Part shown: positions 8,868 through 17,566 of the stretch, one piece after another
Position numbering within the stretch: position 1 is the first letter of the stretch
Layout of the letters: every line of letters starts with the position of its first letter
Assembly: GCF_016107525.1 (NCBI RefSeq)
Contig: NZ_JABASR010000004.1
Coordinates: 1 to 64,000 of the forward strand
Length of the DNA stretch: 64,000 nt
Reading direction: 5' to 3'
Source of the DNA: Psychrobacter aquimaris
Lineage (GTDB): Bacteria > Pseudomonadota > Gammaproteobacteria > Pseudomonadales > Moraxellaceae
The notes under the pieces: generated by a model
Told to the model about the DNA's origin: nothing
Databases searched by the model: none
What the model saw: only the letters and a program-made list of their open reading frames with translations
Program-made: the position numbers and the translations under genes

Positions 8868-9209
8868 TTACTCATCAAGCAAGCTATCGGTCTTAGCCGC
8901 CATGACAAAGTCGTTGCGATGCAAGCCTTTAATACTGTGCGACCACCACGTTACTGTAACTTTACCCCACTCTACCAATATCCCAGGATGATGACCTTCT
9001 GCTTCAGCGATGTCTGCCAGTTGATTGGCAAATGCCATCGCCTTGACGAAATTTTTAAACTTATATTGACGTTGTAATTGCTTGATGCCATCGACTTCTA
9101 TCAACGACCAATCCGGAATTTGTTGCAATAGTTCTTGTGCTTCATTGTCGCTGACTGTCGGTGCGCCAATACGGCAGGCTTCACAGCTGGCTTGTGATAA
9201 TGTCGTCAT
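8868..9209 (-). CDS. phhB: Pterin-4a-carbinolamine dehydratase
   Basis: A 113-residue enzyme that dehydrates 4a-hydroxytetrahydrobiopterin, recycling the cofactor of phenylalanine hydroxylase. The active-site cluster EGHHPGI (His73, His74) and the second motif [15 protein letters not shown] (His91) are both present. Length fits bacterial PhhB (about 115). ATG 9209 is preceded by AAAAGGAT. It lies 172 bases after phhA on the same strand, the usual phhA-phhB order, but the intergenic gap contains a short mobile-type repeat (9232-9297). The N-terminal Cys9/Cys12 pair is unusual but not known to matter. Confidence 0.92.
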   Translation of the reverse strand: MTTLSQASCEACRIGAPTVSDNEAQELLQQIPDWSLIEVDGIKQLQRQYKFKNFVKAMAFANQLADIAEAEGHHPGILVEWGKVTVTWWSHSIKGLHRNDFVMAAKTDSLLDE

Positions 9210-9231
9210 TATAATATCCTTTTATGTTAAC

Positions 9232-9297
9232 TATTGGGACACGTGCTCCATTAAATTAATAGTCCTCTAAATGGCCTAAAAATGAGGGCACGCCCTA
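9232..9297. repeat. Short, internally deleted copy of the TA-flanked element between phhA and phhB
   Basis: The right end TGAGGGCACGCCC plus TA is at 9283-9297. Before it TCCTCTAAATGGCCTAAAAATG repeats the left inner part of the element at 18518-18690, and a decayed left end (GGACACGTGCTCC) precedes that. So the left third and the right end are joined, the central 100 bases being absent. Confidence 0.6.
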
Positions 9298-9381
9298 GTT
9301 TTTGTAATAAATATACGTCCATGTTGACGCTGTTTTTGATGGCTACATGATTCAAATGATGCCGTGTTTTTCAACCATACG

Positions 9382-10326
9382 TTAGGAGTTTTTCACCGCA
9401 TAACTAGGCTCAAACAATCCTAGGGACATGGCTTGTTTGACCATTCCCATGATATCGCTATTAACAATATCAAATAATGTATCCAAATCATCAATGACAT
9501 AATAAATCGGCTGGATATGATCGATACGATAAGGAGTACGGAGTACATCAAGCAAATCAAAGGCTCGATGTTCTGGTTGAGACTGCTTTTTTGTTTTATT
9601 TTTAGACTCATGACTGAGTGCATAGACCGTCTCAGACGGTGAGCTTAAGATGCCGCCGCCATAGATTCGGCGACTGCCCTGATTTTGTCCCACCAAACCA
9701 AACTCGATGGTAAACCAATAGAGCCGTGCTAAAAACCATCTTTCTTCTTTAGTGGCATTAAGACCCAGCTTGCCATAAGTCTCATTGAACGTTGCAAAGG
9801 CAGGATGAGTCAGCAACGGGCAATGTCCAACGATTTCATGAAAAATATCAGGCTCTTCGATATAGTCCATATCGTCCAAGCGACGGATAAAGGTTGCCAC
9901 TGGAAAGGATTTATTGGCAAGCAATTTGAAGAACTTACCAAAACTGATTAAAGCAGGGACAGCCGCGGTTTGCCAGCCAGTCGTGGCTTGCAATACTTCA
10001 TCAATATCCTGTAGCTGCGGAATACGAGTAGCGGGCAAATTCAGCTTTTTTAGCCCCTCTATATAGGCTGGGCAGGCGCGGTTGGGGATTTGCTCAGCTT
10101 GACGCTCAAGCAAGGCTTGCCACATACTATTTTCATCATCACTATAGTGAATATGACCATGGCTATCTGGCTGGTGCGACACATAAGGTTGTTTTTTAGG
10201 AATAGAATTCTGCTTTTTATGAGCAGAATCATCGTGGCTAGCTGCATCAGTGCCTAGCGTTTTGCAAGCAACGCTGTTGGCACCGATAGCTTTATTAACA
10301 GAATTCGTATGTGGTAGGCGTTCCAT
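9382..10326 (-). CDS. phhA: Phenylalanine 4-monooxygenase
   Basis: A 314-residue non-haem iron, tetrahydropterin-dependent hydroxylase that turns phenylalanine into tyrosine. The iron ligands are visible: His163 and His168 in PDIFHEIVGHCP and Glu208 in WFTIEFG. It has a 50-60 residue N-terminal extension rich in Ser, His, Lys and Asn compared with the roughly 262-residue Pseudomonas enzyme; there is no obvious ACT domain in it. ATG 10326 has AAAGGAA upstream. phhB follows on the same strand. The upstream gap to hpd is about 190 bases, so phhA probably has its own promoter. Regulation by a sigma-54 PhhR is not supported by any gene here. Confidence 0.92.
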   Translation of the reverse strand: MERLPHTNSVNKAIGANSVACKTLGTDAASHDDSAHKKQNSIPKKQPYVSHQPDSHGHIHYSDDENSMWQALLERQAEQIPNRACPAYIEGLKKLNLPATRIPQLQDIDEVLQATTGWQTAAVPALISFGKFFKLLANKSFPVATFIRRLDDMDYIEEPDIFHEIVGHCPLLTHPAFATFNETYGKLGLNATKEERWFLARLYWFTIEFGLVGQNQGSRRIYGGGILSSPSETVYALSHESKNKTKKQSQPEHRAFDLLDVLRTPYRIDHIQPIYYVIDDLDTLFDIVNSDIMGMVKQAMSLGLFEPSYAVKNS

Positions 10327-10514
10327 GCCTGTATTCCTTTTATTGCCATTAGCACTCTGAATTTTTGCTAGTCGTTTTCAATCATGACTTAACCATAGCT
10401 CAGTCATCGCATTGAACACACGGCATTACAGAGTGCAGTGCTTATTAGGGACAAGACAAACTCCTTTTATCCTGCCCGTTTATTTTATGGATTTTTCCCT
10501 AAATGTAGAGGCGC

Positions 10515-11615
10515 TTACGGTGTCTCAGTCTCTGGCTGACCAACCGTGCCACGACGGACTTGATCACGCTCGATGGATTCAAATAGGGCTTTAAAGTTAC
10601 CTTCGCCAAAACCATCTTCGTAATCACCTTTACGTTGGATAAATTCGAAGAATACAGGGCTACCTAAGATAGTTTCAGAGAAAATCTGTAGCAGCAGACG
10701 CGGTGTGCCGCCTTCAGTCGTGCCATCTAACAAGATACCGCGCATCTGTAGCTCAGAGACATTCTCACCATGATTTGGTAAACGCTCACTCAGCATTTCA
10801 TAGTAAGTCGCGGTTGGGGCAGTCATTAGCGGGATACCAGCTGCTTTTAACTTATCGATACTGGCAAACAAATCATCGCTAGCCAAAGCGATATGCTGAA
10901 TGCCTTCACCGTTGAAATGCATCAAGTACTCTTCGATTTGACCGCCGCCCTGCTTTGACTCTTCGTTTAATGGGATACGGATTTTGCCATCAGGCGCGGT
11001 CATGGCTTTACTGGTCAGACCAGTGTATTCGCCTTTGATGTCAAAGAAGCGGATTTCGCGGAAGTTAAAGATGCGCTCATAAAAGTTTGCCCAATAGGCC
11101 ATACGACCACGGTAAACGTTATGGGTTAAATGGTCGATGACTTTGAAGCCATGCCCGACAGGACGACGGTCTACATCAGCAAAAAATTCGAAATCAACGT
11201 CATAAATAGACTCACCATCTTTATAACGATCAATGAGATAAATCAGTGAGCCACCGATACCCTTGATAGCAGGCAGGCGTAGCTCCATCACACCAGTTGG
11301 TACGTCTACTGGCTGCGCGCCCATTTCGATGGCACGCTCGTAAGCTTTTTTGGAATTCTGTACACGAAAGCCCATGCTACAAGCGCCAGCACCGTGCTCT
11401 TCAACGAAATAGCTGGCTTCGCTTTTTGGTTCACGACTTAGAATAAGATTGATGTCACCTTGACGGTACAGCGCAACATCTTTTGAGCGATGGTTAGCCA
11501 CATGGGCAAAGCCAAGCTGTTTGAACAATGCGTCGACCGCATCCGGTTGAGGTGAGGCGAATTCAACAAAATCAAACCCATTCAGTCTCATTGGGTTGTC
11601 AAATAAATCTGCCAT
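10515..11615 (-). CDS. hpd: 4-hydroxyphenylpyruvate dioxygenase
   Basis: A 366-residue Fe(II) dioxygenase that converts 4-hydroxyphenylpyruvate to homogentisate. It has two VOC-type halves; iron ligands fit His in [13 protein letters not shown], His in [11 protein letters not shown] and Glu in PVFFEFIQR. The conserved C-terminal [18 protein letters not shown] helix is present. I chose ATG 11615 (MADLFDNPM) because AAGGATGA lies eight bases upstream; an in-frame TTG at 11636 would cover that site. It is divergent from a LysR-type regulator, with a 17-base palindrome between them (11671-11687), so direct control by that regulator is likely. Confidence 0.95.
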   Translation of the reverse strand: MADLFDNPMRLNGFDFVEFASPQPDAVDALFKQLGFAHVANHRSKDVALYRQGDINLILSREPKSEASYFVEEHGAGACSMGFRVQNSKKAYERAIEMGAQPVDVPTGVMELRLPAIKGIGGSLIYLIDRYKDGESIYDVDFEFFADVDRRPVGHGFKVIDHLTHNVYRGRMAYWANFYERIFNFREIRFFDIKGEYTGLTSKAMTAPDGKIRIPLNEESKQGGGQIEEYLMHFNGEGIQHIALASDDLFASIDKLKAAGIPLMTAPTATYYEMLSERLPNHGENVSELQMRGILLDGTTEGGTPRLLLQIFSETILGSPVFFEFIQRKGDYEDGFGEGNFKALFESIERDQVRRGTVGQPETETP

Positions 11616-11670
11616 TGTAATCATCCTTAATTTCAATTGGTGGTAAAAATGCGATAAAAAATGTCTTCCA

Positions 11671-11687
11671 TCAATAATTCTTATTGA
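11671..11687. promoter_or_regulatory. Palindromic LysR-type operator candidate
   Basis: TCAATAATTCTTATTGA is a perfect 7-3-7 palindrome in the hpd/lysR intergenic region and contains the T-N11-A arrangement typical of LysR regulators. It lies 56 bases upstream of the hpd start and 74 bases upstream of the regulator start. Confidence 0.5.
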
Positions 11688-11760
11688 CGATGTATTTATA
11701 TTAGATTAGGTTTATTTATAAGACTAATTGTTTTTTATGATTTATTTATCAGGTTTACTT

Positions 11761-12690
11761 ATGAATATCAGCATTCGCCAATTAACCGCTTTCATCCAAG
11801 TCGCTGATAATGGCAGTTTTACCCGTGCCAGCGATCAGATGCATTTGACCCAATCTGCCGTTAGCGGCTTGATTAAAGAACTAGAGTCCAGCCTCGGTAT
11901 TGTGCTGTTCGACCGTACTACCCGCCAGCTGTCTTTGTCAGCAGTAGGACGGCATTTATTGCCGCAAGCACGGCGCATCTTGAATGAGATGCAGCTCTTT
12001 GAAAATGAGGCGAGCAGCTTAACAAGCTTGGCACAAGGTCAAGTACGGCTCGCCGTTTCGCAGTTTGCAGCCTCCTCTATGCCAGCGGTCATCGCCCAGT
12101 TTGCCAAACAACACCCCGAGATTGGCGTGTCGTTATTGGATTGTTCGGCAGAAAACTTACTCAGACATATTCAGGACATTGAAGTAGATTTGGGTGTCGG
12201 CACCGAGCTTGGCTTTATGGAGACTGAGGACGACATCAATGCCGACCTGTTATATCAGCTGCCATTTTGTGTGGTGATGCCCGATAACCATGCGCTGGCA
12301 CAAAAACATGAAATAACGTGGCAGGATTTATTAGACATTCCGCTCATCACGCTGCAAGGCCCTTTCATTGAACAAGTGACAGCCGAGTTGGACGACCAGA
12401 TCGCCAGCCATATCCAACAGGCACGTTACAAAGTCAATTTTATGTCCACCGCGCTTGAGATGACCCGTCAAGGATTCGGCATTACCTTATGTTTGCCCTA
12501 TATGCCCGAAGTCATCGATTGGGTTAGCGCCAATGGCTTACAAATGAGGCCGCTGGCACAACCGGTTAAAATGCGGCAGTTTTTTATCTACCAGCGTTCT
12601 TCGCGTGCATTATCACCTGCTACTATTGCCTTCAAAGGCTTCTTGCAGAGCTATTTTTCCAGTCATTTTAATGACTTACAGCGTACTTAA
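11761..12690 (+). CDS. LysR family transcriptional regulator
   Basis: A 309-residue regulator with an N-terminal winged helix-turn-helix (residues about 3-62; FTRASDQMHLTQSAVSGLIK is the recognition region) and a C-terminal periplasmic-binding-like effector domain. The ATG at 11761 has AGG seven bases upstream and begins at the usual distance from the HTH; earlier in-frame TTG/ATG codons would add an atypical extension. It is divergent from hpd and upstream of tyrB, so it most likely controls the degradation genes, with an aromatic 2-oxoacid or amino acid as possible effector. That target and effector are inferred from position. Confidence 0.85.
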   Translation: MNISIRQLTAFIQVADNGSFTRASDQMHLTQSAVSGLIKELESSLGIVLFDRTTRQLSLSAVGRHLLPQARRILNEMQLFENEASSLTSLAQGQVRLAVSQFAASSMPAVIAQFAKQHPEIGVSLLDCSAENLLRHIQDIEVDLGVGTELGFMETEDDINADLLYQLPFCVVMPDNHALAQKHEITWQDLLDIPLITLQGPFIEQVTAELDDQIASHIQQARYKVNFMSTALEMTRQGFGITLCLPYMPEVIDWVSANGLQMRPLAQPVKMRQFFIYQRSSRALSPATIAFKGFLQSYFSSHFNDLQRT

Positions 12691-12855
12691 ATATTACTTT
12701 CACAGATAGCATCAGCGCTTAAAAAGCCTTGAAACATAATGGTTTCAAGCCACTATTTTATTAATTATGCAAGATAATTGAATCTCATATTGAGTTAACC
12801 GTCAATTTGCTCTATGATTTTTGGCGGCTTGATTTATATTTCATAAGGAAACAAC

Positions 12856-14052
12856 ATGTTTGAACGTATCGACTACTACGCGGGTGATCCAATTTTAGGG
12901 CTGATGGAAAAATATACAGCAGATAATAATCCTAAAAAGGTCAATTTAGGCATTGGTATTTATTATGATGAAAATGGTGTATTGCCCGTACTTGACTGCG
13001 TAAAAACAGCCGAAGAACGTATTGCCGATCCTATTGCTCCGCGTCCATATCTGCCAATGGCAGGCTTGCCAGGACACCGTAAAGGCTGTCAAGAATTACT
13101 ATTTGGTAAAGATGCACAGATTTTAAAAGATGGCCTAGTCGCTACTATTGCTACGATTGGCGGTTCTGGTGCGTTAAAAGTCGGCGCTGAATTCATCCAT
13201 GAATGGTTCCCACAATCTAAATGCTATGTGAGTGATCCAACATGGGGCAACCACATTGCCATTTTTGAAGGCTCTGATATCGAAGTGGGTAAATACCCGT
13301 ACTACGACAAAGCCAACAGCAGCATCAAGTTCGATGAAATGATTGCGTTTTTTGAGACATTGAACAAAAATGATGTGATCTTGCTCCATCCTTGTTGCCA
13401 CAATCCAACGGGGTTAGATTTGACCCGTGAGCAATGGGATACTGTGCTGAACGTCATTCAAGCACGCGAACTGATTCCATTCATGGATATTGCCTACCAA
13501 GGCTTTGGCGAAGATATGGACAGCGATGCTTATGCGATTCGTAAAGCTGTCGATATGGGCTTGCCATTGTTTGTCAGCAATTCATTTTCTAAAAACTTAT
13601 CGCTATATGGTGAGCGTGTCGGCGGTCTATCGGTTGTCTGCCCAACGGTTGATGAGACAGAGCGTGTCTTCGGTCAGCTGAATGCTACCGTACGCCGTAT
13701 CTACTCAAGCCCGCCATCACATGGTGGCCGTGTGGTCGATATCGTCATGAATGACGAAGCGCTGCATGATCAATGGGTTGGCGAAGTTTATGCGATGCGC
13801 GACCGTATCAAAGCCATGCGCTTAAAGCTTAAGTCAGTATTAGAAGCCAAAATCCCGAACCGCAACTTTGACTATATTACCCGTCAAAATGGCATGTTTA
13901 GCTTTACTGGTCTGACGCCTGAGCAAGTCGAACGCTTACAAAGCGATTTTGGCATTTACATGGTTTCCAACTCACGTATGTGTGTGGCTGGACTGAACAC
14001 CAGTAACATCGACTATGTTGCCAATGCCATGGCAGACGTCTTAAAAGACTGA
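12856..14052 (+). CDS. tyrB: Aromatic amino acid aminotransferase
   Basis: A 398-residue class I fold type I PLP aminotransferase. The Schiff-base lysine is Lys246 in SNSFSKNLSLYGERVG; HPCCHNPTG (178-186) and the C-terminal arginine in NSRMCVAGL are conserved. This subgroup interconverts tyrosine/phenylalanine and aspartate with their 2-oxoacids. ATG 12856 has AAGGAA upstream. Placed between the LysR gene and fahA, it would feed 4-hydroxyphenylpyruvate to Hpd. A hairpin with a T-tail follows, so it is probably its own unit. Aspartate aminotransferase activity is an alternative or additional role. Confidence 0.88.
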   Translation: MFERIDYYAGDPILGLMEKYTADNNPKKVNLGIGIYYDENGVLPVLDCVKTAEERIADPIAPRPYLPMAGLPGHRKGCQELLFGKDAQILKDGLVATIATIGGSGALKVGAEFIHEWFPQSKCYVSDPTWGNHIAIFEGSDIEVGKYPYYDKANSSIKFDEMIAFFETLNKNDVILLHPCCHNPTGLDLTREQWDTVLNVIQARELIPFMDIAYQGFGEDMDSDAYAIRKAVDMGLPLFVSNSFSKNLSLYGERVGGLSVVCPTVDETERVFGQLNATVRRIYSSPPSHGGRVVDIVMNDEALHDQWVGEVYAMRDRIKAMRLKLKSVLEAKIPNRNFDYITRQNGMFSFTGLTPEQVERLQSDFGIYMVSNSRMCVAGLNTSNIDYVANAMADVLKD

Positions 14053-14098
14053 GTGAGCACGCATTAAAACGATGCGGTAGTACGTAATAGAGATTCAC

Positions 14099-14131
14099 AA
14101 AAAGGTTGAGCGAGTGCTCAGCCTTTTTTAT
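14099..14131 (+). terminator. Intrinsic terminator of tyrB
   Basis: AAAAAGGTTGAGC and GCTCAGCCTTTTTT form a 13-bp stem with one G-T pair, a four-base loop and a T run. It lies 47 bases after the tyrB stop. Confidence 0.75.
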
Positions 14132-14304
14132 GTCATGCGTTTTTCATATTTACTTTAATAAAGAATATCAACTGCCTTAGTATCACATCTCTTTTAAGAA
14201 AACACTGCACAAAAACCCTTGCAATCTCCACTTTGATAAATTACATTATGCGTAAGTAGTTAATTATAACGTAATTCATTATATGCTTTAGCAAGGAGCA
14301 ACCT

Positions 14305-15594
14305 ATGTCAACGATTGACAATACCCTCACATCCTTTATCAATATCGCCGCTGATTCTGACTTTTCTATTCATAACCTGCCTTATGGTATTTTTAGTGAT
14401 ACCAAAGATGGCAAACGACGTGCTGGTGTGGCTATCGGTGAGTACGTGTTGGATTTGGCTGTGCTCGAAGCAGAAGGTTTACTGAGCTTAGAGGGCGGTC
14501 AATATTTTGATCAACCAACGCTAAACGCCTTTATTGACTCTGGTCGAGACAATTGGACTCAAGCACGCACAACCATCCAAACCCTACTATCTAATGCCAG
14601 CGATACCTTGCGCGACAATCAAGATTTGCAGAAAAAAGCGCTATTTAGTCAATCAGACGTCACCATGCATCTGCCTGTTCACGTACCAGGTTTTACCGAC
14701 TTCTATTCGTCTAAAGAACATGCGACCAACGTCGGCACCATGTTCCGTGATCCAAACAACGCCCTACTACCTAACTGGACTGAAATGCCAGTCGGCTATA
14801 ACGGACGCGCCAGCACCGTCATCGTCAGTGGCACTGATGTGATACGCCCCTCTGGTCAATTAAAGCCAAATGCTGACGCCCGCCCTATTTTCTCAGCCTG
14901 TAAGCGTTTAGATTTTGAACTTGAGACTGCTTTTGTGGTTGGTAAAGGCAATAGCATTGGTCAACCGATTGCAGTAGACAATGCCTTTGAGCATATTTTT
15001 GGCATGGTCTTGCTCAACGACTGGTCAGCCCGTGACATTCAAAAATGGGAATATGTGCCTTTAGGTCCATTCAATGCCAAGACCTTCGCTTCTGAAGTAT
15101 CACCTTGGATCGTCACCATGGATGCATTGGCACCTTTTAAAACGGCATGCCCGATTCAAGAGCCAAAACCATTGGCATATCTAAATGAAAAAGACAGCAA
15201 TAATAGCTATGACATCACTCTGTCAGTTGAGTTATTGCCTGAAAATGCAGAAACAGCTACGGTCATTTGCGAGACCAATTTTAAGTACATGTACTGGTCT
15301 ATGGCGCAGCAACTCACGCACCACACCATCACTGGCTGTAAAGTAGAAGTTGGCGATATGATGGGCTCAGGTACGATTTCAGGGCCAACGCCTGACTCTT
15401 ATGGCTCGATGTTAGAGATTGCTTGGAATGCTACCAAACCATTAACGCTTGAGGGCGGCGCAACACGCAGCTTTATCGAAGATGGCGATACAGTGATCAT
15501 GAAAGGCTATAGCGAAAAAGACGGCGTGCGTGTTGGTTTTGGTGAAGTGCGCGGCAAAGTACTGCCCGCGCTTAACTTTGATTTCGATAAATAG
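14305..15594 (+). CDS. fahA: Fumarylacetoacetase
   Basis: A 429-residue hydrolase that splits fumarylacetoacetate into fumarate and acetoacetate, the last step of tyrosine breakdown. It has the N-terminal FAA domain (residues about 20-120) and the C-terminal catalytic domain with the metal and active-site segments VPGFTDFYSSKEHATNVG, KRLDFELETAFVVGKGN and NDWSARDIQKWEYVPLGPF. Length matches the family (about 420-435). ATG 14305 has AAGGAG eight bases upstream. The VOC gene follows 114 bases later on the same strand. Confidence 0.94.
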   Translation: MSTIDNTLTSFINIAADSDFSIHNLPYGIFSDTKDGKRRAGVAIGEYVLDLAVLEAEGLLSLEGGQYFDQPTLNAFIDSGRDNWTQARTTIQTLLSNASDTLRDNQDLQKKALFSQSDVTMHLPVHVPGFTDFYSSKEHATNVGTMFRDPNNALLPNWTEMPVGYNGRASTVIVSGTDVIRPSGQLKPNADARPIFSACKRLDFELETAFVVGKGNSIGQPIAVDNAFEHIFGMVLLNDWSARDIQKWEYVPLGPFNAKTFASEVSPWIVTMDALAPFKTACPIQEPKPLAYLNEKDSNNSYDITLSVELLPENAETATVICETNFKYMYWSMAQQLTHHTITGCKVEVGDMMGSGTISGPTPDSYGSMLEIAWNATKPLTLEGGATRSFIEDGDTVIMKGYSEKDGVRVGFGEVRGKVLPALNFDFDK

Positions 15595-15708
15595 TCTAGA
15601 AAAAATGTGAGCACAGTTGTTTTGAGCTGCCAAGCAACCATCGACCTATAGTCAATCGGTACTGGCAGCCTATCTACTCACTGCATTCCCTATCAAAAGG
15701 AGTTTGAT

Positions 15709-16284
15709 ATGAACTTTAAAATTGAAAAGATTCATCATGTGGCCTATCGCTGCAAAGACGCCAAAGAAACTGTTGAATGGTATCAAAAACACCTAAACAT
15801 GGATTTCATCCTTGCATTCGCTGAAGACCACGTGCCTTCGACCAAAGCCTTTGACCCTTATATGCATGTTTTTTTAGACGCAGGTAACGGCAACGTATTG
15901 GCGTTTTTTGAAGTACCCAATCAGCCTGAAATGGGTTTTGATCCGAATACCCCAAACTGGGTGCAACACTTAGCTTTGAAAGTAAAAGATCGTGATGAGC
16001 TAATCCTTGCTAAAGAGCATTTGGAACAAGGCGGCATTGATGTCATTGGCGTCACGAATCACGGTATCTTTCACTCTATTTACTTCTTTGATCCCAACGG
16101 CCATCGTCTAGAGCTGACATACGACGACCCGACCTCAGAAGACAAGGTTTCTATGATTACCGAAGTCATTAAGCAAGACATGCTTGATGAATGGTCTCGT
16201 ACCAAACGCGCGCCTGCGCATACTCAGTTTTTACACGCCGAAGAGTTGGCTGAAGCACGAGAAGTCGCACCTGTCGGTGAGTAA
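15709..16284 (+). CDS. VOC-superfamily metalloenzyme, candidate ring-cleavage dioxygenase
   Basis: A 191-residue vicinal-oxygen-chelate protein with two beta-alpha-beta-beta-beta modules. Likely metal ligands are His10 (IHHVAYRC), His87 (WVQHLALKV) and Glu135 (GHRLELTYDD); Glu68 (FFEV) is a fourth possible one as in glyoxalases. Residues 116-135 (TNH, five residues, IYFFDPNGHRLE) fit the extradiol ring-cleavage dioxygenase signature as I remember it. Start ATG has AAAAGGAG upstream. It sits between fahA and maiA in a region that lacks HmgA, so it may cleave homogentisate or act beside that step. A glyoxalase or isomerase role is the alternative. Family sure, reaction unproven. Confidence 0.8.
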   Translation: MNFKIEKIHHVAYRCKDAKETVEWYQKHLNMDFILAFAEDHVPSTKAFDPYMHVFLDAGNGNVLAFFEVPNQPEMGFDPNTPNWVQHLALKVKDRDELILAKEHLEQGGIDVIGVTNHGIFHSIYFFDPNGHRLELTYDDPTSEDKVSMITEVIKQDMLDEWSRTKRAPAHTQFLHAEELAEAREVAPVGE

Positions 16285-16327
16285 TTGCCCTGTTATTTTG
16301 TTTGCTACCTCTTTTTACATGATTAAT

Positions 16328-16390
16328 TAGGCCGTGCCATCATTTTAAGACCACTAAATGTATCAATATACTAATTGATGACACGCCCTA
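16328..16390. repeat. Short TA-flanked inverted-repeat element
   Basis: A 63-bp unit with TA at both ends, left end GGCCGTGCCATCA and right end TGATGACACGCCC, the inverse of each other with two mismatches. The ends match the 173-bp elements; the 33-base centre (with CACTAAATG) does not clearly match them. It lies between the VOC gene and the TRAP binding-protein gene. Confidence 0.6.
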
Positions 16391-16427
16391 GGTAGCGAAC
16401 AATATCCAACCATCATGAAAGGATTCA

Positions 16428-17483
16428 ATGATGAAAATAAAAACCCCTATAGGAATACTCTTAGCAACCTCGATTGCGATGACTGGCTGCTCTAATAACG
16501 AACAAGCAGCAAGCGCCGATGTCAATACAGGCGACGTGACGACTCTGAGATTTTCACACTTTATGACGGCCAATGACAACATAAACACCGAGGCATTGCA
16601 GCCATGGGCAAAAAAAATTGAAGAAGACTCAAAGGGCCGCTTAAAGATTGAAATCTACCCGTCTGCTACTCTCAGCAAACCGGGCGCTACCTATGACGCT
16701 ACCGCGAAAGGCATCGTTGATATCGGTATGCAAGCACAAGGATATACAGCAGGACGGTTTCCTTTAACGCAGATTGTAGAGCTGCCAGGTATTACCAATA
16801 CCGCACAGCAGCAGAGCTGTATACTTCATAAGCTCTATGACGAGGGTGTCATTAAAAATGAGTACGAAGATACTCACCTGCTCGCGCTCATCGGAACAGG
16901 ACAAGGCGCCCTTCATACTGTTGATAAGCCTATTCGCACGCCAGCCGATATGAAAGGCTTACGTATTCGCCAACCTTCTGCGGTTGCTAGCCACATTATC
17001 GAGGCGACTGGTGCCGCACCCGTTGGCATGCCTGCCAGTGATACCTATACCTCGCTTCAGCGCGGTGTCATTGATGGGCTGAGCTTTACTTGGCAACCCA
17101 TTCAAGCCTTTCGTCTTGATGAGCTCATCAATACACATACCAACATACCTTTTTATAACTCTACCTTTGTCATCAGTATGAACAAAGATAAATACGACAA
17201 TTTGCCCGATGATCTCAAAAAAGTAATTGATGATAATTCAGGGGCGGAGATGGCAGCACGTGTCTCCAAAGTATTTGATATCAGTAATGCCAAAGCCATG
17301 GCTGCCGCTAAAGAAAAAGGCGATATCATGATCGATATTCCTGACCCACTCAATGACCCAGACTGGAAAGGTCCATTAATGGAGGGCTCGCAGCACTATC
17401 TAGATGAAGTCAATGCCACTGGTCTAGATGCTAATAATGTATACGAAAAAGCAAAAGTAGCCAGTAGCGCCTGTATGGTTTAA
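16428..17483 (+). CDS. TRAP transporter solute-binding lipoprotein (DctP family)
   Basis: A 351-residue periplasmic binding protein of the DctP/TRAP type. The N-terminus carries a signal with lipobox MTGC (Cys21), so it is probably lipid-anchored. Family features include the KGRLKIEIYPSATLSKP segment, GLRIRQPSA with the ligand-carboxylate arginine, and SLQRGVIDG. Two adjacent ATGs (16428, 16431) follow GAAAGGA; the second has better spacing. No DctQ or DctM membrane gene is nearby, so it is an orphan here. Its position between the VOC gene and an IclR gene suggests an aromatic or keto-acid ligand, which is an inference. Confidence 0.85.
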   Translation: MMKIKTPIGILLATSIAMTGCSNNEQAASADVNTGDVTTLRFSHFMTANDNINTEALQPWAKKIEEDSKGRLKIEIYPSATLSKPGATYDATAKGIVDIGMQAQGYTAGRFPLTQIVELPGITNTAQQQSCILHKLYDEGVIKNEYEDTHLLALIGTGQGALHTVDKPIRTPADMKGLRIRQPSAVASHIIEATGAAPVGMPASDTYTSLQRGVIDGLSFTWQPIQAFRLDELINTHTNIPFYNSTFVISMNKDKYDNLPDDLKKVIDDNSGAEMAARVSKVFDISNAKAMAAAKEKGDIMIDIPDPLNDPDWKGPLMEGSQHYLDEVNATGLDANNVYEKAKVASSACMV

Positions 17484-17566
17484 ATACCTAAAATAATTAC
17501 GTAGTGGTTCTCTACATTAAAAACAGTCAGTTTATATGATCAAAACTTATATGGTAAAAATACTGA

